47,899 nt of DNA from an uncultured Rhodospirillales bacterium (GCA_903844135.1 CAIMSN010000021.1:1-47899); one strand, 5' to 3'. Positions 17,645 through 26,018 are shown, counted from the first letter of the stretch. The notes: a model not told the origin generated them from the sequence alone. Program-made: numbers and translations.

Positions 17645-18742
17645 ATGGTGGCGCTTTCCATCAACGGCCTGAGCAAGAGCTTCGGCCAGGTCCCGGTGCT
17701 CGACGCGCTCGATCTGGAGATCGAGCAGGGCAGCCTGGTCGCGATCCTGGGCGCGTCCGGCGGCGGCAAGACCACGCTGCTGCGGTTGATCTGCGGCTTC
17801 GAGCGGGCCGATCACGGCAGCATCGCCATCGCCGGCGCGGCGATGGACGCGCCGCTCGGCAACGGCGGCAGGCGTCTGCATGTGCGGCCGGAGCGGCGAC
17901 GGATCGGCTACGTCGCGCAGGACGGCGCACTGTTCCCGCATCTTGCGGTCGGCGCCAACATCCTGTTCGGGCTGGATCGCGCCGGCCGTCGCGACGTGGC
18001 CAGGGCCGAGGCGCTGCTCGATCTGGTCGGCCTGCCCACCGCCTACGCGTCGCGGCTGCCGCAGACCCTGTCCGGCGGCGAGCAGCAGCGCGTGGCGCTG
18101 GCCAGGGCGTTGGCGCCGGCGCCGCGTCTGGTGCTGCTCGACGAGCCGTTCTCCGCGCTCGATGCCAGCCTGCGCACCGGCACGCGGCAGGCGGTGGCCG
18201 AGGCGCTGGCCCGCGCCGGCGCGACCGCGCTGCTGGTCACCCACGACCAGTCCGAGGCGCTGTCGATGGGCGATCGGGTGGGCGTGCTGCGCGAGGGCAG
18301 GCTGGTGCAGCTTGCCGCCCCCGCGGTGCTGTATCGCCGTCCGATCGATGCCGACCTGGCCAGGTTCGTCGGCGAGGCGGTGCTGCTCGACGGCCTGGCC
18401 GACGGCGCGTGCGTCGCCTGCGCGCTCGGCCGTCTGGCGCTGGCGCACGCGGTCGCGCCGGGGCCGGTCGAGGTGATGATCCGTCCGGAGCAGATCAGGC
18501 TCCGCCCCGACGGGGCCGGCTGTGCGGCCAGCGTCGAGACGATCGCCTACTACGGCCACGATGCCGGGCTGACGCTGCGCCTGAGCGACGGTGCGCGCGT
18601 CGCCGCCAGGATCGACGGCGCGACCGCGCTCGGGCTCGCCGCCGGCGCGGCGATCGGCCTGGAGGTGCAGGGCGCGGTGGTGGCCTTCCCGGTTGCAGAT
18701 CGACACAGCAATCCGATTGCCGGGGCGCCGCCCTGCCCCTAG
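17645..18742 (+). CDS. Fe(III) ABC transporter ATP-binding protein (FbpC-like)
   Basis: This 365-residue ABC ATPase has Walker A GASGGGKT at 36-43, signature LSGGEQQR, Walker B LVLLDEPF and the H-loop VTHDQSEA. The C-terminal part (about 250-350) is a TOBE-type regulatory domain, with VMIRPEQIRLRP, as in FbpC/PotA/MalK. Its start is 5 bases after the permease stop. It powers iron import as the third gene of the operon. The last 12 residues are Pro/Ala-rich and dispensable-looking. Confidence 0.92.
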   Translation: MVALSINGLSKSFGQVPVLDALDLEIEQGSLVAILGASGGGKTTLLRLICGFERADHGSIAIAGAAMDAPLGNGGRRLHVRPERRRIGYVAQDGALFPHLAVGANILFGLDRAGRRDVARAEALLDLVGLPTAYASRLPQTLSGGEQQRVALARALAPAPRLVLLDEPFSALDASLRTGTRQAVAEALARAGATALLVTHDQSEALSMGDRVGVLREGRLVQLAAPAVLYRRPIDADLARFVGEAVLLDGLADGACVACALGRLALAHAVAPGPVEVMIRPEQIRLRPDGAGCAASVETIAYYGHDAGLTLRLSDGARVAARIDGATALGLAAGAAIGLEVQGAVVAFPVADRHSNPIAGAPPCP

Positions 18743-18750
18743 AGCAGGCC

Positions 18751-19554
18751 ATGCGGTTGCGGTCTCTTCTGGTGGCGGCGTGCGTCGTGGCGATTCCGGT
18801 CGCGTCGCCGGCGCAGGACAACGGTGCCAAGGATGGCGGCGCCCAGGACGGCGGGACCAAGGATAGCGGGGCCAAGGCCAGCGGGGCCAAGGCAGGCGGC
18901 ACGCTGGGCCGGAGCGCCGCCATCACCCTGGCGGTTCCGCAGACCTACGACCTGCGGCAGGCCGCCCCGGCCTCGCCGGGCGCCGCCTCGGCGCAACGCC
19001 TGCGCGACGCGCCGCTGCCCGATCCCTCGACCGTGCCGAAACCCGACAACAGCCTGCACGATTCCAACACCGGCGCCGACACCACCGCGTTCGGCACCGC
19101 CTATTCCTATGCCAATCCGCTCTACGGCACCCAGTCCGGCAGCGGCATCGCCGGCGCGGTCAGCAAGTCGGCCGGCCTGCCGCAGATGGGCGGCGGCCTG
19201 GTGCTGTTCGAATGGGGCTATCCGCCGCCGCCGATGCCCAAGGTTGCGGGCGAGGACCTGACCCAGGCGCCGCCGCCGGTGTCGCGGATCAATTTCGCCG
19301 TCCAGGCCGACGACCAGCCGGTGCTCGACGGCAGGGCGCGCTGGATCATCGCCCGTGCGGTGCAGGCCTACGGACGGGCCGGCCTGACCGAGATCACCAT
19401 CGAGCGCCCCGCGCACGCGCCGGGCTGCTGCGCCCGCTACCCGGACCTGGTGCGGGCCGAGCTGGTGCGCAGCGGGCTCGGGCCGGACCTGCATCATCTG
19501 CTGCCCGGTCATCGCATCAGGCTGGTGCTGGCCAGCCTGCCCGCGTCACGATGA
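18751..19554 (+). CDS. Exported protein of unknown function with N-terminal repeat
   Basis: This 267-residue protein has a signal peptide (about 1-21, VASPAQ). I do not recognise the family. Residues 25-49 are five degenerate copies of a five-residue repeat (GAKDG-like) that looks disordered. A Tyr/Gly-rich middle follows (DTTAFGTAYSYANPLYGTQ). The C-terminal part is compact and may be a folded domain: INFAVQADDQPVLDGRARWIIARAVQAYGRAG, then GCCARYPDLVRAELVRSGL with a Cys-Cys pair. It begins 8 bases after the FbpC-like gene and probably belongs to the same transcript, which hints at a periplasmic role under iron limitation. That is inference only. Confidence 0.75.
   Translation: MRLRSLLVAACVVAIPVASPAQDNGAKDGGAQDGGTKDSGAKASGAKAGGTLGRSAAITLAVPQTYDLRQAAPASPGAASAQRLRDAPLPDPSTVPKPDNSLHDSNTGADTTAFGTAYSYANPLYGTQSGSGIAGAVSKSAGLPQMGGGLVLFEWGYPPPPMPKVAGEDLTQAPPPVSRINFAVQADDQPVLDGRARWIIARAVQAYGRAGLTEITIERPAHAPGCCARYPDLVRAELVRSGLGPDLHHLLPGHRIRLVLASLPASR
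18823..18897 (+). repeat. 15-bp tandem repeat, five degenerate copies, in frame
   Basis: Five 15-bp units of the form GGxGCCAAGGxxxGC, with an ACC or CCC variant in some copies, lie just after the signal-peptide region of the exported protein starting at 18751. They encode GAKDG, GAQDG, GTKDS, GAKAS and GAKAG. The unit is a multiple of three, so copy changes alter only the length of the spacer. Confidence 0.85.
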
Positions 19555-19576
19555 GGCGCGCTGCCAGGAGGCCGTC

Positions 19577-20389
19577 ATGGCGAAGAAGGCGAACCCGACA
19601 CTGGGCACCATCCGTACCGGGATCGGCGGCTGGGTCTATCCGCCCTGGCGGGAGAGCTTCTATCCCGCCGCGGTGAAGGCGGCCGACACGCTGCGCTACG
19701 CCGCCTCCAGGCTGGCGGCGATCGAGATCAATGCCACCTTCCACGGCACGCAGACGCCGGAGAGCTTCGCGCGCTGGGCGTCGGAGACCCCGGAGGGCTT
19801 CGTGTTCTCGGTCAAGGCGGCGCGCGGCGCGGCGATCCGCAAGGATCCGCAGGAGGCGGCCCCGGCGATCGAGCGGTTCCTCGGCTCCGGCCTGTCGGAG
19901 CTCGGCGACCGGCTCGGCCCGATCCTGTGGCAGCTCCCGGCGGGACGGGTGTTCGATGCGGCGACGGTCGAGCGCTTTCTCGACCTGCTGCCGGATGCGC
20001 TGGACGGGCTGAGGCTGCGGCACGCGATCGAGGCGGCGCATCCGAGCTTCCGCAGCGCGCAGGCCCTGGCGCTGCTCGCCGAGCGCCGCGTCGCGCTGGT
20101 CGGGCTGGACAAGGACGGCGTCGATCTCGCCGCGCCGATCACCGCCGATTTCGTCTATCTCCGGCTGCAGCGCACCCGCACCGAGCAACCGGCCGGCTAT
20201 GCGCCGGACGCGCTCGAAACCTGGGCGCGCCGGCTGCAGGCGCTGGCCGGCGGCGTGGTGCCGGAGGCGCTGTCGGTCGCCGCGGCGCCGCCGGTGCGGC
20301 CAGGTCCGCGCGACGTGTTCGCCTTCCTGATCGCCGGTGCCAAGGAGCGCGCGCCGGCGGCGGCGATGGCGCTCGCGGCCCTGGTCTGA
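19577..20389 (+). CDS. DUF72 domain-containing protein
   Basis: This 270-residue protein matches the DUF72 family, a TIM-barrel fold of unknown function. It shows IRTGIGGWVYPPWRESFYP at the N-terminus, FYPAAVK, an EINATFHG strand, the FVFSVKAARG segment and a WQLPAGR motif. It is probably cytosolic. A ribosome-binding site CCAGGAGG precedes ATG 19577. It lies 22 bases after the exported repeat protein and just upstream of the FMN riboswitch, which separates it from the rib operon. Confidence 0.9.
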   Translation: MAKKANPTLGTIRTGIGGWVYPPWRESFYPAAVKAADTLRYAASRLAAIEINATFHGTQTPESFARWASETPEGFVFSVKAARGAAIRKDPQEAAPAIERFLGSGLSELGDRLGPILWQLPAGRVFDAATVERFLDLLPDALDGLRLRHAIEAAHPSFRSAQALALLAERRVALVGLDKDGVDLAAPITADFVYLRLQRTRTEQPAGYAPDALETWARRLQALAGGVVPEALSVAAAPPVRPGPRDVFAFLIAGAKERAPAAAMALAALV

Positions 20390-20439
20390 CGGCGGCACTC
20401 TTGCGGGAAGCGACATCGCCCCCTTAATACCGTTGCACG

Positions 20440-20600
20440 ACGTTCTCGGGGCGGGGTGAAACTCCCCACCGGCGGTGTTTGCGAGGGGCGGCGAAAGCCG
20501 TCCTGCGCATCAGCCCGCGAGCGCCCGCCAGACCAGCGGCGGGGTCAGCAGATCCGGTGCGAACCCGGAGCCGACGGTATAGTCCGGATGAGAGAGGACG
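20440..20600 (+). ncRNA. FMN riboswitch (RFN element)
   Basis: All the conserved blocks of the RFN aptamer are present in order: TTCTCGGGGCGGGGTGAAAC with CCCCACCGGCGGT (P1/P2), AGCCCGCGAGCG (P3), GGTCAGCAGATCCGGTG, then GAACCCGGAGCCGACGGTAT and AGTCCGGATGAGAGAGGA (P6/P1). It is 89 bases upstream of ribD. FMN binding lowers expression of the downstream riboflavin genes. There is no obvious intrinsic terminator with a T-run after the aptamer, so control may be translational or Rho-dependent. Confidence 0.95.
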
Positions 20601-20688
20601 CTGACGGGCACGGTCTTCCGGCAACGGAGGCGCGTGGTTCGTCGGCTGCGCCCTGGGTCGCGTCCGGCTGGACGGGATACGAGACACC

Positions 20689-21792
20689 ATGGTTGCGGCC
20701 GACACGCTGCGCAGTTCCGGACCGATCGAGGCGGACCCGCCAGGGTTCGTGCCAGGGTTCGTGCCGGGGTTCGTCCCAGGCTTCGTTTTCGCAGGATTCG
20801 ACGCGGCGCGCGACGCCGCCCTGGCCTATCTCGGCAATACCGCGCCCAATCCGCCGGTCGGCTGCGCGATCCTCGACCAGCATGGCGCCATCCTCGCGGT
20901 CGGCGGCCACGAGAAGGCCGGCGCGCCGCACGCGGAAGCCATGGCGCTCTCCAGGCTGCGCGAGTCCGGCAGGTCCGCCGAGGCGCGTCGCCTGCTGGTC
21001 ACGCTGGAGCCCTGCAACCACCAGGGCCGCACCGGCCCCTGCACCGAGGCGATCCTGGCCAGCCCGGTGCGCGAGGTCTGGATCGGCTGCTCCGACCCGA
21101 ACCCGCGCGTCACCGGCCATGGCGCCGCGCGTCTGGCGGAAGCCGGCCTGTCGGTCCGCACCCTGCCCGCCGGCCGGCTGCGTCGCGACTGCGAGGCGCT
21201 GATCCTCCCGTTCAGGAGCTGGGCGTCGCGACGCCGGCCCTGGATCACCGTCAAGCAGGCGCTGGACGCCAACGGCGGCATGATCCCGCCGCCCGGCGCC
21301 CGCACCTTCACCTCCGCCGCCTCGCTGCATCTGGCGCATCGGCTGCGACGCGCCACCGACGCCATCGTCACCGGCACCGGCACCATCCTGTCCGATCTGC
21401 CCAGCCTGACGGTGCGCCATCTCTCCGACCATCCCGGCCGCCGCCGCGTGCTGGCGATCGTCGGCGGCTCGGCGCTGCCGGAGGACTATCTCGCCGCCGC
21501 CGCCGCGCGCGGCTTCGACGTCCGACGCGTGCCGTCGCCGGACGCGCTGCCGGCGCTGCTGGGCGCGGCCGGCGTGCTGTGGGCGATGGTCGAGGCCGGT
21601 CCGTCGCTGCTGCGCAGCCTGCGCGACTCCGGCCTGTGGGACGACCAGTTGACCATCCGGCGCGCCGCGTCCGGCGATTCGCCGGACCATCTCTCGGTCG
21701 AGACCGCCGAGGCTTCCGGTCCCACCCCGCTGGCGCTGCTGCCCGAGCTCGCCGCTCTCGACCAGGAGGAACCATGTTCTCGGGAATCATAG
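20689..21792 (+). CDS. ribD: Bifunctional riboflavin biosynthesis deaminase/reductase RibD
   Basis: This 367-residue enzyme performs steps two and three of riboflavin synthesis: deamination of the pyrimidine and NADPH-dependent reduction of the ribose. The zinc-dependent deaminase domain (about 35-170) has PHAEAMAL and LEPCNHQGRTGPC. The reductase domain (about 180-355) has WITVKQALDANG and IVTGTGTILSD. It is odd in having about 35 extra N-terminal residues, including four tandem PGFV copies at 18-33. ATG 20689 has only a weak ribosome-binding site. The end overlaps ribE by 19 bases. Confidence 0.93.
   Translation: MVAADTLRSSGPIEADPPGFVPGFVPGFVPGFVFAGFDAARDAALAYLGNTAPNPPVGCAILDQHGAILAVGGHEKAGAPHAEAMALSRLRESGRSAEARRLLVTLEPCNHQGRTGPCTEAILASPVREVWIGCSDPNPRVTGHGAARLAEAGLSVRTLPAGRLRRDCEALILPFRSWASRRRPWITVKQALDANGGMIPPPGARTFTSAASLHLAHRLRRATDAIVTGTGTILSDLPSLTVRHLSDHPGRRRVLAIVGGSALPEDYLAAAAARGFDVRRVPSPDALPALLGAAGVLWAMVEAGPSLLRSLRDSGLWDDQLTIRRAASGDSPDHLSVETAEASGPTPLALLPELAALDQEEPCSRES
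20740..20787 (+). repeat. 12-bp tandem repeat, four copies, encoding (PGFV)4 in RibD
   Basis: Units at 20740, 20752, 20764 and 20776. The first two are identical (CCAGGGTTCGTG). The third and fourth differ at two or three positions. The repeat is in frame and encodes residues 18-33 of RibD, before the deaminase fold begins. Confidence 0.9.
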
Positions 21793-22379
21793 AGAGTCTC
21801 GGCCGCGTCCAGGCGGTGAGCCCCGGCGACGGCACCGTCCGGCTCGACCTGCAGACCGGGTTTCCCGACCTGTCGCTGGGCGAGAGCGTGGCGGTGAACG
21901 GGGTCTGCCTGACGGTGACGGCGTTCGACGCCTCCGGCGCCGCGTCGATGTTCGTCAGTCCGGAGACCCTGTCGGTGACGGCGCTCGGCCGTCTCGGCGA
22001 AGGCCATGCGGTCAACCTGGAGCGCGCCGTCACGCCGAGCACGCGCCTGTCCGGCCACATGGTGCAGGGCCATGTCGACGGCGTCGGCCATCTGCAGCGG
22101 GTCGAGCCGTCCGGCGAGGCCTACGCGCTGCGTTTCCTGCTGCCGGCCCGGTTGCGCCGCTACTGCGTGCCGAAGGGCTCCATCACCCTGGACGGCATCA
22201 GCCTGACGCTGAACCGGCTCGAGGAACCCGAGGACGGGCGGTTCGGCGCCTCGGTCACCATCATCCCCCATACCTGGACCCACACCACGCTCGGCACCCT
22301 GTCGGTCGGCGATCCGGTCAATGTCGAGATCGACGTCATCGCCAAATACGTCGAGCAGCTTTGCAGGACACAATCATGA
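21774..22379 (+). CDS. ribE: Riboflavin synthase (alpha subunit type)
   Basis: This 201-residue protein catalyses the last step, dismutation of two lumazine molecules to riboflavin. It has the hallmark start MFSGIIE and two tandem lumazine-binding barrels. The first has VNGVCLTVTAF and the second has SGHMVQGHVDGVG, ITLDGISLTLN and IPHTWTHTTLG. AGGAGGAA lies just before ATG 21774. It starts inside the end of ribD and its stop overlaps the ribBA start as ATGA, so the whole operon is tightly coupled. Confidence 0.97.
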   Translation: MFSGIIESLGRVQAVSPGDGTVRLDLQTGFPDLSLGESVAVNGVCLTVTAFDASGAASMFVSPETLSVTALGRLGEGHAVNLERAVTPSTRLSGHMVQGHVDGVGHLQRVEPSGEAYALRFLLPARLRRYCVPKGSITLDGISLTLNRLEEPEDGRFGASVTIIPHTWTHTTLGTLSVGDPVNVEIDVIAKYVEQLCRTQS

Positions 22380-23641
22380 CCGAGTTCCCTGACCGTATCC
22401 GGGCCGCGATCGATGCGCTGCGCGCCGGCCGCATGGTGATCATGACCGACGACGAGGGGCGCGAGAACGAGGGCGACCTGGTGGCCTCCGCGCAATACGC
22501 CGACGCGGACACGATCAACTTCATGGTCACGCACGGTCGCGGCCTGGTCTGCCTGGCGCTGGAGCCGGCGCAGGTGGAGCGGCTCGGCCTGCCGATGATG
22601 GTGCGCGACAACCGCGCGCCGCGCACCACCGCCTTCACCGTATCGATCGAGGCCGCCACCGGGGTGGAGACCGGCATCTCCGCGCATGACCGCGCCCGCA
22701 CCGTCCAGGCGGCGATCGCGCCGGGCGCCGGTCCGGCCGACCTGGTGTCGCCCGGCCACGTGTTCCCGCTGCGCGCGGTGCCGGGCGGGGTGCTGGAGCG
22801 CGACGGTCATACCGAAGGCTCGATCGACCTGCTCAGGCTCGCCGGCCTGCAGCCCGCGGCGGTGATCTGCGAGGTGATGAGCGCCGACGGCAGCATGGCG
22901 CGCATGGCCGAGCTCGAGGAATTCGGCCGGCGCCACGACCTGCCGATCGTCACCATCGCCGAGCTCGTCGCCCATCTGCGCCAGCCGGCGAAGGCGCAGG
23001 GTCTGGTCAGGCGTGGCGCCACCACCACCCTGCCGGTCGCCGGCAGCGCGGCGGTGTTCGAGATGCGCGCCTACGTGGACCGCGACGGCGGCGAGCATCT
23101 GGCGCTGATCAAGGGCGATCCGGCCGCCGCCCCGGCGCAGAGCCCGCCGCTGGTCAGGCTGCATTCGGAATGCGTGACCGGCGACGTGTTCGGCTCGCTG
23201 CGCTGCGATTGCGGCAGCCAGCTCCAGGCCGCGACCCGGCGCATCGCCGCGGCGGAGAGCGGCATCCTGGTCTATCTGCGCGGCCATGAGGGGCGCGGCA
23301 TCGGGCTCGCCAACAAGGTCCATGCCTATGCGCTGCAGGACCAGGGGCTGGACACGGTCGAGGCCAACCACCGGCTCGGGTTCGCCGCCGACGCGCGCGA
23401 CTATTCGGTGGCGGCGGCGATCCTGCGCGATTGCGGCGTCGCGCGTCTCGATCTGCTGACCAACAATCCGGCCAAGATCTCGGCTCTCGAGGGACACGGC
23501 ATCGCGGTCGCCAGCCGGGTGCCGCTGGAGATGCCGCAGACCCCGTACAACCAGGCCTACATGCGGACCAAGCGCGACCGCATGGGCCACACGCTGAGCG
23601 ACGCCGCCCTGGTCTCGTCCGGCGACCGGGCGGCGGAATAG
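22376..23641 (+). CDS. ribBA: Bifunctional DHBP synthase / GTP cyclohydrolase II
   Basis: This 421-residue fusion starts at ATG 22376 (ATGA overlap with ribE, AGGA 8 nt upstream). A TTG at 22361 is less likely. Residues 1-205 are the RibB domain, making dihydroxybutanone phosphate from ribulose 5-phosphate (TDDEGRENEGD, THGRGLV, GHVFPLRA). Residues 220-410 are the RibA domain, which opens GTP. Its zinc cysteines are intact (ECVTGDVFGSLRCDCG), as are RGHEGRGIGL and DTVEANHRLG. Both halves therefore look active, unlike fusions with a decayed RibA half. Confidence 0.97.
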   Translation: MTEFPDRIRAAIDALRAGRMVIMTDDEGRENEGDLVASAQYADADTINFMVTHGRGLVCLALEPAQVERLGLPMMVRDNRAPRTTAFTVSIEAATGVETGISAHDRARTVQAAIAPGAGPADLVSPGHVFPLRAVPGGVLERDGHTEGSIDLLRLAGLQPAAVICEVMSADGSMARMAELEEFGRRHDLPIVTIAELVAHLRQPAKAQGLVRRGATTTLPVAGSAAVFEMRAYVDRDGGEHLALIKGDPAAAPAQSPPLVRLHSECVTGDVFGSLRCDCGSQLQAATRRIAAAESGILVYLRGHEGRGIGLANKVHAYALQDQGLDTVEANHRLGFAADARDYSVAAAILRDCGVARLDLLTNNPAKISALEGHGIAVASRVPLEMPQTPYNQAYMRTKRDRMGHTLSDAALVSSGDRAAE

Positions 23642-23652
23642 GGGCGCGGGCG

Positions 23653-24141
23653 ATGGGGACCAACATGCCGCAATCGCAGCCCGCGCTGCGGTTCGAGACC
23701 ATGCCGCGCCTGGCGCTGGTGGTCAGCCGCTTCAACGAGACCGTCACTGCGGGCTTGCGCGACGGCGCGCTCGAATGGCTCGCGGAGCACCATATCGCGG
23801 TGCGCGAGACCGACGTGATCGCCGCGCCCGGCGCTTTCGAGCTGCCGCTGATCGCGCAGTCCCTGGCCAGGACCGGGCGCTATCGCGGGGTGATCTGCCT
23901 CGGCTGCGTGGTGAAGGGCGACACCGCGCATTTCGAGTTCATCAGCCTGGGCGCCACCATCGGCCTGATGCAGGCGCAGCTCGAGGCAGAGGTGCCGATC
24001 GCCTTCGGCGTGCTGACCACCTACACCGACGCGCAGGCGGTGGCGCGGTCGAGCCCGGACATCCACAACAAGGGACGGGAAGCCGCCGCCGCCTGCGTCG
24101 AGACCATCGCCATCCAGGACCGGATCCAGAGCGACGCCTGA
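23653..24141 (+). CDS. ribH: 6,7-dimethyl-8-ribityllumazine synthase
   Basis: This 162-residue enzyme condenses the RibD-route pyrimidine and the RibB product into lumazine. It has LALVVSRFNE near the N-terminus, APGAFELPL, GCVVKGDTAHFEFI with the catalytic histidine, and HNKGREAAAACVE at the end. ATG 23665 is an alternative start with GGGGA 6 nt upstream. It is the last gene of the riboflavin operon. No nusB follows it, unlike in many alphaproteobacteria. Confidence 0.95.
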   Translation: MGTNMPQSQPALRFETMPRLALVVSRFNETVTAGLRDGALEWLAEHHIAVRETDVIAAPGAFELPLIAQSLARTGRYRGVICLGCVVKGDTAHFEFISLGATIGLMQAQLEAEVPIAFGVLTTYTDAQAVARSSPDIHNKGREAAAACVETIAIQDRIQSDA

Positions 24142-24235
24142 CCTCCAAGCGTTCTGGCCGCGGTACGATTCCCGTTGAAGCCCAGGCTCGCCGCCGTCTA
24201 TCGTCGGCTCCGGGTCGATGCGGAAGGAGGCCGCG

Positions 24236-24382
24236 ATGTCCATCGACGACATGCTGAGTTTCGCCGTCGCGCACTACGTCGTCGTCGGGCTGGTCATGCT
24301 GTGTCTGGGCATCGCGCTGAACCTGGTCTTCACCTGCGGCTCCGACCTGATCCAGGCGGTGCGTCATCCAAAGCTGAACTGA
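24236..24382 (+). CDS. Small membrane protein, 48 residues
   Basis: ATG 24236 is preceded by a near-perfect ribosome-binding site, AAGGAGG, with 6 nt spacing. The product is MSIDDMLSFA, then a hydrophobic helix of about 24 residues (YVVVGLVMLCLGIALNLVF), then a short polar tail ending HPKLN. A single-span inner-membrane protein is likely. It lies 94 bases after ribH in the same direction and 31 bases before the stop of the convergent S53 peptidase gene. The family and function are unknown to me. Confidence 0.7.
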   Translation: MSIDDMLSFAVAHYVVVGLVMLCLGIALNLVFTCGSDLIQAVRHPKLN

Positions 24383-24413
24383 ACCGGACCGGCCCTTTCT
24401 CCCGGAGCGCCGT

Positions 24414-26018
24414 TCAGACCGCCGGCTTGCCCGGCGCCGTGCGCGCCGTCAGCGCCGCGAACAAAGCGGCGCCGTCCGGCCGTCCGAGCCCGGTGCAGGC
24501 GTTCCAGACCGGCCCGGCCTGGTAGCCGATCGTCGAGCCGGAGGGGGTGTTGTCGCCGCTGGTGATCTCGATCGTCAGCTTCTTGCCGGCGACGATCTGC
24601 GGATACAGGAACTCCGGCAGGAAGCCGACCGGCACCTTGGCCTTCTGGTTGATCAGCGCCGTCAGCCCGGCCCAGAGCGGCGCCACCGCGCTGGTGCCGC
24701 CGACCACCTCCTTCTGGCCGCCGACCACCACCAGATAGCCGCTGCTCGGCGCCGCATCGCCGGCGACGTCCGGCACGCCGCGCCCCTTGCGGCCGCCATT
24801 GACGCTGGGGGGCAGGGTGATTCCGGCCTGGAACGACGGCACCGGGAACAGGTCGCTGATGCCGCCGCCGGTGCCGCCGCCGCCGGACGCGGAGTCGTTC
24901 CACACCATCTCGGCGCTGATCCGGCTGCCGCTCTCGGCGATATGCGTGCCGCCGCAGCCGATCGCCCAGGGCGAGGAGGCCGGGAAATCGACATGCGCCT
25001 TGCCGTCGTCGACGCCGTCGGTGGCCAGGCTGTCGCCGGACGCCACATACACCGAAATGCCCAGCGTCGCCGCATCCTGCAGCGCATTGTTCATCGCCGT
25101 GGTCGCGGTGCTGGTCCAACTGCTCTCCGGGCCGCCCCAACTGATCGAGATCACCGAGGGCTTGATGGTGGAATCGTGTACCGCCTGGCTGATCGCGTCG
25201 GAGAAGCCGGCATCGGTGTTGGGCGCGAAATACACCGCGATCTCCGCACCCGGCGCCAGCCCGCCGGCGACCTGGATGTCCAGCGCCACCTCGCCGTCGG
25301 CGTCCGACCCGGTGGTGTTGCGGGCACCGTCCACCGACACCGCGACCACCCGCGGCGTCTTCAGCCCCATTGCCTTGAACGCCGATTTGGTGTCGGAGCC
25401 GGAAAATCCGCCACCGAGCTCGATCAGCGCGATCGCCACGCCGGTGCCGTCGACACCGGTCGGGAAGTTGTAGAGCGGGCCGAGCTTGTTCGGCTCCAGC
25501 CCGGCCGGCTGCGCCTTTCTCGGCCGGACGATGCGGGTATGGGCGATCGCCCGGCTGTCGAGCCCGAGCACGGATTCGACCACGCCGTGCAGGCTCTCCG
25601 GCAGCGAGACGTCGCCGACATGGCCGCGGAACGCCACCGCGCCATCCTTGTACAGGCCGAGCGTGGTGCCGAACGCCGCCTCGATCGCGGTCGGGCTGCC
25701 GCTGACCCGCACCAGGCGGCGCGGCGCCGAGGTCTCCAGCACCGTGAGACCGTGCGCGGTGGCATAGTCGGTGATGTGGCGGAGATCGTCGCGATAGAGC
25801 GCGGTCCTGGCGCTGGCCATCAGCGCGCGCCTGGCATCGGGGTCGGCCTGGGCGGCGAGTTCGGCGGCGAGCCTGCTCTCGTCGCGCGGGCGGACGGTGA
25901 GGCTGGCCTCGATCACATGGTCGTCCGGCACCGAACCGGTGCGGGTGGCGCCGGCCGGCAGCGCCCGGCAGCTTCCGGGCAGGGAGCGCAGCGTCGGCAC
26001 GGAGTCGGTATCGGTCAT
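24414..26018 (-). CDS. S53 family serine-carboxyl peptidase (kumamolisin-like sedolisin)
   Basis: This 534-residue protein starts at ATG 26018 with GAGGTGA 5 nt upstream. A GTG at 26027 also fits. Residues 30-175 are the activation prodomain (LGTTLGLYKDG, VVESVLGLDSR). The mature enzyme from about 185 closely resembles kumamolisin. Catalytic Glu243 and Asp247 are in GEVALDIQ, the oxyanion Asp329 is in ASGDS, and the nucleophile Ser443 is in GGTSAVAP. A C-terminal calcium site is suggested by TIEITSGDNT. These endopeptidases work at acidic pH and mature by self-cleavage. No clear signal peptide is visible, which is common in the family, so the export route is unknown. Confidence 0.93.
   Translation of the reverse strand: MTDTDSVPTLRSLPGSCRALPAGATRTGSVPDDHVIEASLTVRPRDESRLAAELAAQADPDARRALMASARTALYRDDLRHITDYATAHGLTVLETSAPRRLVRVSGSPTAIEAAFGTTLGLYKDGAVAFRGHVGDVSLPESLHGVVESVLGLDSRAIAHTRIVRPRKAQPAGLEPNKLGPLYNFPTGVDGTGVAIALIELGGGFSGSDTKSAFKAMGLKTPRVVAVSVDGARNTTGSDADGEVALDIQVAGGLAPGAEIAVYFAPNTDAGFSDAISQAVHDSTIKPSVISISWGGPESSWTSTATTAMNNALQDAATLGISVYVASGDSLATDGVDDGKAHVDFPASSPWAIGCGGTHIAESGSRISAEMVWNDSASGGGGTGGGISDLFPVPSFQAGITLPPSVNGGRKGRGVPDVAGDAAPSSGYLVVVGGQKEVVGGTSAVAPLWAGLTALINQKAKVPVGFLPEFLYPQIVAGKKLTIEITSGDNTPSGSTIGYQAGPVWNACTGLGRPDGAALFAALTARTAPGKPAV

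Noticed and set aside
20634-22379. A long frame from GTG 20634 that merges with ribE
   Set aside because: The part before 21774 overlaps ribD out of frame and has the composition of a shadow. Real ribE starts at MFSGIIE. The strong RBS before 20634 is kept as an observation only.
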